64,000 nt of DNA, taken from the NCBI GenBank assembly GCA_022829145.1, contig CM040761.1, positions 16,302,245-16,366,244 on the forward strand, given 5' to 3'. The notes below the pieces were generated by a model. It worked only from the letters and a program-made list of their open reading frames with translations. It was not told the origin of the DNA and did not search any database. Source of the DNA: Albula goreensis. Taxonomy: Eukaryota > Chordata > Actinopteri > Albuliformes > Albulidae. Shown here piece by piece: positions 23,501 through 33,281 of the stretch; within the stretch, counting starts at the first letter, position 1; every line of letters starts with the position of its first letter. Made by a program: the position numbers and the translations under genes.

Positions 23501-25530
23501 CACACTCTACATGCTTTATACCCACACTACACACTATGCACACACATACACACTGTACCGTATACACACATTCACACTATATGCTGTATACCCACACTAT
23601 GCACTATTTACACATCATAGCCTTTAAGCATCATTCACGCATATCATTCAGTATATACACTAGACACAGTAAAACACACTCAATCTACACCCACTGTAGA
23701 CATACACTTGAAATCAATGGGGGAGTCACAACAGTGTTGTGTACTTTTTTATGAGTACACTACTGTGGTTTTTTCTCCATAGTTTTAATGTTGTTATAAT
23801 AAAACTCCAGTGTTAATGCTTTATGAATACAGAACTGATTTCTCTGCAGTGTATGAGGCTGGGAAGGTGGTTAGGTCACAGCCCATCTTCATTTCTGGGG
23901 TCCCCACAATGTTCCCCATCGTCCCCCCCTCTCTGATCCAGCCAAATATGGCCTCTCCCCTTCCTTTGGAGAACATTGTTGTCGGAGGTGAGCTCTGCAT
24001 TACCGCATCGTCATGACAGACTGGTGTGTGTTTCAGAGTGAACATATTTGTGCCTGAGTCTGTTGTTTGGAAATATAAGAACACTGACATGCCATGTGAG
24101 ATAATGTCACCGTACTCAAAGAGCACCTTCTTACCTTTCCTGTTCAGCATTTAGAGGCAGAGGGGTGGCACTGTTGGCAGTGGATTATGATGTCACTTTG
24201 ATACTTAAGGCAGTGGATGATGATGTCATTTTAATACCTAAGGCAGGAGATGATGATATCAGTTTGAGGCCTGTGGCAATCACCTGGTCTCCATGTTCTA
24301 CCTCCACAGCCAGCAGCCTACCAGAGCTCCGCTCAGTCCCTGACAGAGACTCTGACTCCCAGCGGTCCTGCCCCCCCATCCAGAAGAAGGCGTTTCCTCC
24401 CACTGGAATGTCATCCTCCCAGGAGCTGCGCTCTCCAACCCCTCCCCAACGTAGCAACCAAGCAGAGGAGCAGATCAGGTACCCGTAAGAGATTCCTCAT
24501 ATCAGCGCCGTGCACATGAACTTGCTGAATTGTCTGTACCAAGACAATGTGTCCATGTGTCCGAAGACTGAATATCTGTGCTGAGAGGACATGAACGTGT
24601 GTCTTTACAGATGTACTTAAAGAATATGCATGTGCCTGTCAGTGCTGAATGTGTCTTTACTGTGAGATTGGGGGTATTTTGTCAGTGCTTAATGTTGCTA
24701 CACTGAAGTCTCTGGTTCCGTGGCAGCAGGTGGAACCCACGGTCAGAGCACCTGCAGAGGAAGGCGTTACATGGCGGCGGTGGGCGGGGCATGGGGCAGA
24801 GCAGAAGGACGGGCTCTTTGGATGAGCTTGAGGAGTTTGCCCTGTTGTGTGGCCGGCGGGGGCGTCGGGCTTTTGCCTTAGAACTGCGTGAGAGTGAGGA
24901 GGACAGCGCCCCACCGTCAACCCAGAAGAGACACAACAGTACCTCTCCACAACATGATGACACCTTTCTTGGCAGTACACCACCAGGACGTGAGGGGCGG
25001 AGTCAGGGCGATGGGCGGGGAGAGGGGGACACCCACTCAAAGACAAGCTCTGGGACAAGCAGTGACTGCTACCTCAGTATATCACCAATCAACCAGCATA
25101 AAGATGGGATCCCACTACTCCCGTACTGTGAGGTGGAGCGACATGGGATCACACGCACCCCTAAGAATCCCACACGCACCCCAAAGGAGCGCAAAGCGGA
25201 ACCCAAAAAGCACAGGAAAACTGTGAGTCTTGCATGTCAGCTATCACTGTGTGAGTTAACTGAAGATGAAACATCTGTGTATCTGTATGAGAGCTAGTTA
25301 ATTGTGTGAGAGTTACCTAGCTCAGTTATTTGTCTGAAGGTTAACTTCGCAAGTATATAGCAAGTATATAAGTATATAAGTTATCTGTTGGCTAGGGCAG
25401 CAGCTCACTGACTTAACAAGCAGCATGAGTTTATATGTGGGTGACATGCAACATGGATTAGCTGACTGACATGGGGCTGTTGGTGTTTTTATAGAATGGT
25501 CTTCTGAAAAGGGATTCCCTCAAAGTATAA
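20583..25530 (+). CDS. ildr2: Immunoglobulin-like domain-containing receptor 2 (LSR/angulin family)
   Basis: Nine coding exons join in phase: 20583-20628, 21771-22103, 22318-22437, 22816-22872, 23089-23235, 23850-23987, 24310-24478, 24730-25222, 25495-25530 (512 aa). The first exon encodes a short leader (MVSRKMWQITLMWFA) ending in phase 1 at a gtacgt donor. The Ig V domain has VVLPCHYSSTSSQTAVVQW, HLDCSDSARTVRI and WGDSGVYQC. GKNEAQVELLVLG and DDLLPGFDVEVMPDWVFVG follow, matching human ILDR2 closely. One membrane helix leads straight into a Cys-rich patch (CWCQCCPHSC, CCCCRRSCCCP), the likely palmitoylated juxtamembrane segment of the family. The cytoplasmic part keeps LYEAGK and a SLDELEEFA motif, and ends KKHRKT-NGLLKRDSLKV, like the human carboxyl end. 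Family members recruit tricellulin at tricellular junctions; ILDR2 is also linked to lipid and immune regulation. Exon 8 has tandem acceptors (CAGCAG) that would add or drop one serine codon. Confidence 0.92.
22103..22125. repeat. (ATT)n microsatellite at the ildr2 exon 2 donor
   Basis: A run of ATT triplets begins at the donor itself (AATC|GTATTATTATT), so the intron starts inside the repeat. The donor is weak by consensus, but the exon end fits homology and phase. Confidence 0.8.
23240..23610. repeat. Minisatellite in ildr2 intron 5, period about 72 bp
   Basis: ACCGTATACACACATTCACA recurs at about 23275, 23347, 23419, 23485 and 23557, giving spacings of 72, 72, 66 and 72 bp. The rest of each unit is CA-rich (TATACCCACACTACAC). 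Length is not a multiple that stops all frames, so it yields long Thr/His/Tyr-rich open frames on both strands that are not genes. Confidence 0.92.
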
Positions 25531-28500
25531 ACTCCTGGGAGGAAAGGACACCAGCATTCGCAAGATGAAGATGAATCATCATCATTCATCAATCTACTAA
25601 CAGAAAGAACATTCTCACAAACACACACACACATTCCGTGTGTGGCTTGTCTCTGTGTTGACCCTGCGACAGGCCGGGACAGTGATGTCATCCCAGTGTT
25701 GGGATAGGATTTGGATAGCGTTATGACTCAGTCCCTCTCTGCCTGGCTCTGATACAGTGCTCATTTATGCTCAGCCCTGCTCCCTCTGCGCTCGTATCAT
25801 AGACAAAGGAAGCGTTCGTTCAGGCTTGTTACATGAGCCAAGGCCTGTGAAAACACTGTTGTTTCTCCCTCTGATTTTTCCTCCTCTCTGGCTGTCTCCT
25901 GCACATCCCTCACCGTTCTTGGTTATGACCTTAAGAGGAAGCACAGGTTATCCAAACGCTTCAGTAATATCACACTGACCAGCCTCCTTGTTTCTCTACA
26001 GCAGTTTATTGAATACTGACATGTCAAAATATGTAACAATTATTTGCTCTCATATGCCACTTACACTAACAGACCTTTTGCATTTTGAATTGGTGGGCCC
26101 ACTAGGATTTTGTAAAATTCTGTCAGTCAATGGGATGTATAAAGTAAGTCTGCTTTATTCATGTGCCATGAGTGCAATCCATTGAAATTGTTCTTGTCAG
26201 ATATTTCACATATATTAAATGGCACAAAGCATCTGAAATGCTATGCTGGCATGAGCAGTATCAGGCATAAATGATCCTTTGAACGGTCCTTTATCTACTC
26301 TGTTTGTCGATGCTTGGATTTAAGTTTTGATTTTTGTACAGTAGTGAGTCTTCTCTCCAAGTCAATGATTGCTGTATGATTGAATATGATTATTTAAATA
26401 ATTCTGTCTGTGCTGTGCAAAATGCAATTGTTTATTTCTTCTCACGATACACCACAGAGAATATGTATACACACACAGGCTAGCACACAGCGCTTACCTG
26501 CTTAGACTCACATGCACATACATACACATTGCATGGGCAATTTGTGTTCAGGGAGTGACGACATTAGTAGATTTATGGTTAGTGTATGATTGTGTGTTTT
26601 ATTTTTTCATATAGTCTATGGGTTTCAGTAGTCGATTTGTAGTTAGATGATACTTGTGGGTGGTAAATGTGTCTCCTCTCTCAGTGAGACAGTTTCTGAG
26701 TGATGAGCACAGCCACATTGTCTATTGTAATGACACAGAGAGCCTTTCTATTCACAGCAATCACACACATATGCTCTCACACTCACATATACACATCCAC
26801 ACATTCAGACACACACACTCATGATGTAATTACTGTCAAAGCTAAAACCTTTTTGTGAGGAACGTGACAGTGGGGAAGCTGTAAAGATGAAAATAGGAAG
26901 CCTGAATAAACACAAAACATAAATCAGGGATGGTTAAAACTGAAAAAACATCACGTCTTAGACTACATTTTAGGGTTCGCTATGATCGCTTTCTTTGCTT
27001 TGTTAACCAAGAAAGATAATGATATTTCATGAGCATAGTTAAATCTTGAATTACCCTTTTGGGTTAAATGTTATCTGACCAAACTAGTAAAAAATTAACA
27101 ATAGTCTGCAATTAAATGAGGTTATCCCATGCATCTGCACCAAAAATGACTCCAGAGAAATTTTCTCTTTCACATAGCAAGACTTTGTTCAGTCGCATTT
27201 GGGAGCATAGAGCTGACTGTCTATAAGGTGACACACATTAATGCCAATACTCCGCCTGAATTGGATTCACTCCAATGATTTACTTGATGACTCAAAGCAA
27301 TCTCACCTCTTATCACCATAATTCTGAAATACTGTAGCTGCACTAACAGACCAGGAAGTATATAATATTTTCTGTAGTTTGAAAATGTCATTGCACAATG
27401 ACCAAAGTCCACCAACTGACAAGCCTGTGACAGTATGAGTAACTGGACAGTGGTTCATCCTCCAAAGGAACGGCTGTTGCTTCTCCACTTAGTTAAGAAA
27501 AACCTTCTATCAAAACTCTCTGCTTCTGTTTTATGAATATTTCTTTAAATGAAATAAGGAGGTAAGCTCACCTGGAGTGGACCTTTAAAACAATATCCAT
27601 AATAAGTAGTTTTCAAGATTAGCTATAACAAAAAACTTGCACTCAGACCAGCCTGAGGGTAAAACTGGACATCTGTGATTTAAATGAAATGGAAGCTCTG
27701 TGCTCTCTCTGCTGGTCAATTTCTCTCACAGCAAGAAGGAGATGCATGTCCAGTGATATCTTCTGCTGTTCTGAATCTGACATTCTTTGGTTGAGACTTG
27801 AGGGACACAGTGGCTCAGGTAGATGAGATTGTTATTTCATATATAAGTTTGAACACTGATATCAATTTGAAACAAAGATATGAAATAATTTCATATGACA
27901 TCAGCTGAAGTCACAACTTGTTTTATTAGGAACATAGTTTTAAATTTAGTTATGAGCTCAATGACATAAAATAAATATAAAATCTTTAGTTGTTATAAAA
28001 GAGTTGTTTAAAGCAAAGCGTTGCATTTTAAAACTCAACAAAGGCTTATGCAGTGGATTAAAAAGTGTCAGAATACATGTCCTGGATGTGCTGTGCATCT
28101 CTTTTATTAGCGCAGTATTTCCTGTTGGTGTCATTCAGTAGATCTCAGTTGTTCCTACAGTCTCTGTTCTCTGAGCTCTGAGCCACAGCAGACAGACACT
28201 GAGCCCTGCACCTGCATATAGTATTCATACAATATAACTAATGCCTGGCCTATACAAAAACACATCTACATTCACAATGACTTACATCATAATGAACACA
28301 AATGCATACACACACATACACATAAAAGAGAACCAGAAATTCCTCATCTCCTATTTCTATGGACTACAAACAGCAGAAATAAGGCACAGGTTTCCTCCAG
28401 TGGTTAGTGGTTTCTTCCTCTTATGTCCTGTCTTTCACACCAGACAGTCAATCTGGGAAACTTGAAACTATTGTTCAAATATACAATAGTTAATGACATT

Positions 28501-28612
28501 CCTGTGTGTGCATTTGAGTGTGTTTGAAGGAGAGTGTGTATGTGTAGGTTTGGGCACATGTATGTGCATTTGTGTGCCTGTTTGAGACTGTGTGTGTGTG
28601 TTTGGTCATATT
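25531..28612. other. Intergenic DNA between convergent ildr2 and prss23
   Basis: This holds the 3' UTRs of two convergent genes and AT-rich spacer with scattered CA-rich simple sequence (25.62, 26.47, 26.77, 28.31 and 28.50-28.60 kb). I see no further coding exon or structured RNA. Confidence 0.65.
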
Positions 28613-29710
28613 TCAGCCTTCTCTACAGTCCCCATAGCTGCCTTTTATCCAGTAGCAGATCTGGGCGTATTTGAGCGAGGTGATGCGCACTGCCACGTTG
28701 AACTCCTGGGGGGCGCCGTTGCGGTCCAACCACTGGTGACCTGAGAACACAGCGATGACCCTGCGTTCCCATCGCTGCTGGCTGTGCTGCCACATCCGGA
28801 CGTACACTCCCGAGCCGCTCGCCCCCGGCTGCGCATCACAGTGCTGGTATACCAGGTCGGCTGTCTCCTCGTGGGCGTAGCAGAAACGGAACACCAGCTG
28901 CCCCTCTCGGTCATCGTCAAAGCCAGAGAACTGCAGCCTGCGGCCGGGCAGCCAGTGGGAAGGGGGGGCCACGCCCAGCTGCATGTAGCGCCTCTTGTGG
29001 GGCCTCTTCAGCTCCAGCAGGGCATAGTCGTAGGCCACGTCTCCCTCGCTGCTGTCGGCTGTCACCCAACCCTTCGGCACGTGAATGTGTTTCACGCGGA
29101 TCCACTGGAACTTCCCAACGGCCGTACTGCCCTGTGTGTGGGGTGTGGTGGGTTGCCATGGTTTCAACAACCCAACCCGCAACTTGTGTGTGCCCTTCAC
29201 GTACCCCTGCCCATCATGCACGCAGTGCGCTGCAGTGAGAACGTGGCGTGGCCCGACTAGTGTCCCCGAGCAGCCCGTGGACACCTTCACTGCTGCCGAG
29301 AAGGGGAATCGCATCAAGAAGCCTCGCCCCAGGATGCTGAAGCGCCCGTCCAGCCCATAGATCTGCCGCTTAGCCCTGGAGGGCCCAGGCACAAGGACAT
29401 ACCAGGGATAGGAGCCACTCAGTGGGGCAGAGTCAAGCTTATGGATTCCTGCTGCCATCCTCCTCAAGCTGTCATTGGAGTGTGGTGTTTGGTAAGACAG
29501 GAGTGGGCTGAGGTTGCTGTAGCTGGACTGTGAAGCTTGGGTGAGGCAGTGGGGCTTGCACAAAGTGGAGGACAGTGTGTGGGACCTCTTCTCCGTCCCC
29601 CAAGACTGTGCCACAGTCAGCAGGGGCCACTGCAGCCTCCAGGGGGGTCTTTCGAGCTGAACACATGCACAACAGGAAAGCAGCAGGAGGGACAGAACAT
29701 GGACCGCCAT
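28613..29710 (-). CDS. prss23: Serine protease 23, secreted trypsin-like protease
   Basis: An uninterrupted 365-aa frame in one exon, the usual arrangement for PRSS23. Residues 1-18 form a signal peptide. A poorly conserved propeptide of about 95 residues ends in RAKR (112-115), a furin-type site just before QIYG, as in mammals. The protease domain shows the catalytic His in LTAAHC (residue 162), Asp in YDYALLEL (228) and Ser in PGASGSG (298). The carboxyl end SLKYAQICYWIKG-SYGDCREG is nearly identical to human PRSS23 and distinguishes it from PRSS35. The start ATG sits in a strong context (GCCATGG), 13 nt after a splice acceptor (TTCTCATCTGCAG, exon from 29723), so a non-coding leader exon lies upstream. 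Substrates of the family are poorly known; roles in ovary and matrix remodelling have been proposed. Confidence 0.96.
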   Translation of the reverse strand: MAVHVLSLLLLSCCACVQLERPPWRLQWPLLTVAQSWGTEKRSHTLSSTLCKPHCLTQASQSSYSNLSPLLSYQTPHSNDSLRRMAAGIHKLDSAPLSGSYPWYVLVPGPSRAKRQIYGLDGRFSILGRGFLMRFPFSAAVKVSTGCSGTLVGPRHVLTAAHCVHDGQGYVKGTHKLRVGLLKPWQPTTPHTQGSTAVGKFQWIRVKHIHVPKGWVTADSSEGDVAYDYALLELKRPHKRRYMQLGVAPPSHWLPGRRLQFSGFDDDREGQLVFRFCYAHEETADLVYQHCDAQPGASGSGVYVRMWQHSQQRWERRVIAVFSGHQWLDRNGAPQEFNVAVRITSLKYAQICYWIKGSYGDCREG

Positions 29711-29723
29711 GGCAATTGAACAC

Positions 29724-31050
29724 CTGCAGATGAGAACGTGTCATGGGTGAGGGGTGAGGAAACATGAAGTGGGAATGTGTCTGAGGAAGGCATGTCTCTG
29801 TGAGGAGGCTGACTGATGTAAACACATACACAGACTCATACTACCATACGTGTACTGGCAGACACTCTCTCACACACACTACTATACATGTACTATACAT
29901 ATATTTCTTCAATAATACACTCATATGTAAATCCCTGTGAACTGGGAAAGATAATACCCTCTCTTCCACTGCTCACTACCATTCACAGAGCACTGCTAGT
30001 GGCAATGGCAATGCTACACAGTGCAATTGCAGGTTGCACAGCGAATGCAGGCAGAGGACAGGAGACATGCAGTCATGGCTGGCATAAACATTTGTGGAGT
30101 GTAGTATTCCAGCAGAATGGCCAGATGGCATGCGGGCTGATTTCATAACACAGCTGTCATTTGGGCACTCATTGTGCATTTGTTTACCTGTGAATCATGT
30201 GACCTCTACCAGTAAGAACAAATCCTCTCACAGGTACTCTCAGTGTGGTAAGACGAACATTTCCAAAGCTGCAGAGTGTGACTGAGGGAGATCATTTTGG
30301 AAGTGACTATTTCCATCCACACAATACAAGATATCCTTAGCCAATATTGGGACTAGAATAGGCATATATATATGTTATAGTCCATCACAGCCCCCAGAAA
30401 TGGAATAACGGAGGACCTTGTTCAGTGCATCTGAATTTTGACCGCTGCAGTTTAGCCATTTTTTCGGCAGCCCATTGCCCAGCTAGGAGCAGATGGGAAA
30501 GGGGGCAAAGTTTGTCTGTCCCTCTGCCATTGCCTCAGGGTTTGCATCCTGGGAAGCTTCCAGACAGACACTTGAGCCGGGCGCTCGTGCTCTTTTCTCA
30601 ACTGATCACCGAAGCGCTCCACAGACTCAAGCACAATTGCCAACAGAGCCATGGTCTCAGCACCTTTGGCAATAGAAACAAGACATTTATGAACTCTAGT
30701 TCATAGATTCAAGATATCTTCTGACATTATTACAATATATCTGTAGGTATCTTCAGGTATTTCTAAAACATAGTTTCAGTGAGTTAAGACAGTACATCCT
30801 TATAATCCCCTTGTCATCCTTATGTATGTATGTTTTCAATTTAAGTCCCTCATTCTGTGTATTTATAGTATGCAAATGTATTTAAAAACGACCCATGCAG
30901 TCCCCGTCACCTCCTTAATTCAGTAGTAAATACATATAGAGAAATTATTTTAGTTCACTGGAACTCTTTATAAATAAGAACATTAAAGTGATCATCACCA
31001 ACACAGGAACAACATGTGGCCTAATAAAACTGCACGAGACAAACGCTCAC
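29724..31050. other. prss23 5' intron (inferred)
   Basis: No coding content is supported. Small open frames on both strands (for example near 30.45-30.65 kb) lack splice sites and family resemblance. Confidence 0.5.
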
Positions 31051-31212
31051 CAGAGTTGTATGCGCCTCTCTGAAGATTCCTGGCTAATAGGTGAACTGGA
31101 GCAGAAGGTATCTACAGCTGTTGAGACATGAGAGCATGCAGCTCCACAGGAGGTAAAACCCCTTTGGATGAGACAAGGTCAAAAGCTGCCGCTATTCCAT
31201 GCCTTTATATTC
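31051..31212 (-). promoter_or_regulatory. prss23: Inferred prss23 promoter and non-coding leader exon
   Basis: On the minus strand a TATA box, AATATAAAG, lies at 31203-31211. About 30 bp further a leader exon would start and run to a consensus donor, CTCTG|gtgagc, with the last exon base at 31051. That is about 1.3 kb upstream of the acceptor at 29723. The prss23 CDS exon clearly begins with an acceptor, so such an exon is required, and this is the best candidate I see. Inference. Confidence 0.45.
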
Positions 31213-33281
31213 CACAGCGAGAGCAATGCTTGGGGAGAAATTTTTTAGTATGAGTCTGAATGGGCTCTTGACTGACAGCTACGCAAGTGACGGGAACGAA
31301 TACTGAGTCACAGGGCTGGCAGCCGCTCTTGGCAGGTCTGCACCCTGGAAATTACTCAGGAATTATACGCATGAATGCATCATAATATACTGTCCTTTAG
31401 CCGTTTTTATAGGTGTGCAAGTCTTTCTGCCTTTTGGCCGAGTCCCCACTACTAAGATAACACATTTATGAGTAGTCTGAACTAAGTTCAAATTATATTT
31501 ATGAATGTGAACAAGACAGATGAAAAACACAGATGAGGTGTTCAACCTAATCATCCATGTATAAAACTGAGGTGTACTTCACCGCTTCTAGGTCAAAAAA
31601 ATTAAATATGGCTTGCAACTGGATTACATTCTGACACCTGAGTGGTAGAAACTGAATCTAAGTATAATGACTGGGAAAATTAAATTCAGTGCAACTTTAG
31701 CATACAGCACATTTTTTGCGAAACAATTCCACCAATGATATTAACATTAGGATCACTGTGCATTGGTGCAGTTTAGGCCATATTTATGCGCACACCGATT
31801 AGGTAACCAGACATTATTTTGTACGTACAACAGTGCAGTTCTGTTTTTAACACCATGATTTACAAAACAGAATCTGAGCGATCGGCACAAACATAAAAGT
31901 TGCCACTTTGTGGTAACACTTGATATGATTTTTAAGAATAAGTATTAAAATATGCCAGTCATACATTGTATTATAAGGATACCAGATATTGTATTATTTA
32001 GAGTAGTGAAGGACCTTTCATGACGCCAAAAACATGTAGAGCTACCATGTTACCAGAAACGTACTGACTTGACTCAATCATTATATTTTGTTTCAAAGAG
32101 AAAACCATTTTGATTCTCTGGTACATTTCAATTATTGATCACTAGTTTTAGCTTCACCTATTTTCATGTAGTTCATTCATCACTACTGTGAAGCTGATTA
32201 TTTGTTATCGTTCATTCTCCTATTAATGTTTTCGTGCATGACACTGGAAGAAAGGAGGAAAGGGCCATGTCTGATCCTCCAGTCTGCAATGTGCCAGGGG
32301 AGGGGGAGGGATTAAAGACTTTTCTGTGTGGCTGCTTCACTCAAGACCACAAGTCTCTATTGTCACCCACGTATACCAGTATTCCAGCACATTCCTCTGG
32401 GGGGAGTCTTCAATCTCCTTTCCTTTCTTAGGTCTGTGCTGTTAGCCTGATGATAGTTGAGATAAACGGCACACTTTAAATGGTAGACTCATGAGGAGAG
32501 GGGACTTAAAAACATGCACCGCAATTATGAGTGTTGAGATAAACTGGCCTGAACCAAGAGTTATAAAGGAGTAAGACTTAGGAAGGTGTTTATGGCTTTA
32601 CTGACTCAGACTGGTTAAGCCTGCAAAAGTGGCTAATTAGGGTTGTTTTCTGATGGGATATGCTTACTGCCATGACAATAGCAACACAAAGTGCCATCAG
32701 GGTAATGATGGGAGAATAAAGTGTCTTAAAGCTACAAATGGGCTCGTTTACCATAAGTCATTACCAAAAAGTAGGGTATTGTGACTGGGCAAATGCAGTG
32801 GGGGGACCACAAGCAAGGACTCCTTAGTTCTGGGGTGCGAGTTTCCATCCTTCAGCCATATCAGGATCCAAAGCATGGCTGGATCCATCATATAGCCTAT
32901 AAGACTGCAGTGGTGCCAGCTGATCTGGGGAGTCCTTTTTGTGTTGCTGAGGCTGATGCCTAGACAAACCCCCTCAAAGAAGACCAGCTGGCCCAGACTA
33001 TATGGAACAAGACTTCTTAAGCTTATGTTTTGGATGGATTCATAACATAGAGAACAAGGAATAAGGAAGCAGTGATTTATGTAATTTTATTTCAGCTGCA
33101 TGCAAACAGAATGTCATTTTCTGTGTTTTTATATAAACTGGGGGTGGGAAAGCGTTGCAGCTTTGGTGCTGGGGGAGCAGTGCTAGGCTCCTCTGGCTGC
33201 TAAAAGGCACACGATCCACAGGAGGTGCAGTGATTGGCTGAACGAGTCTGTACTTTCATCTACACTTCAAAAGCAAAAAAC
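31213..33281. other. Intergenic DNA between prss23 and hikeshi
   Basis: AT-rich spacer without a recognisable gene. The last part should be the hikeshi 3' UTR. I did not find a clear structured element. Confidence 0.6.

Noticed and set aside
23028-23754. Long Thr/His/Tyr-rich and Cys/Val-rich open frames on both strands (up to 211 aa)
   Set aside because: They are frames of the CA-rich 72-bp minisatellite in ildr2 intron 5; only the first part, 23089-23235, is coding exon.
28784-29360. Plus-strand frames opposite prss23 (up to 158 aa)
   Set aside because: Antisense shadows of a GC-rich conserved protease CDS.
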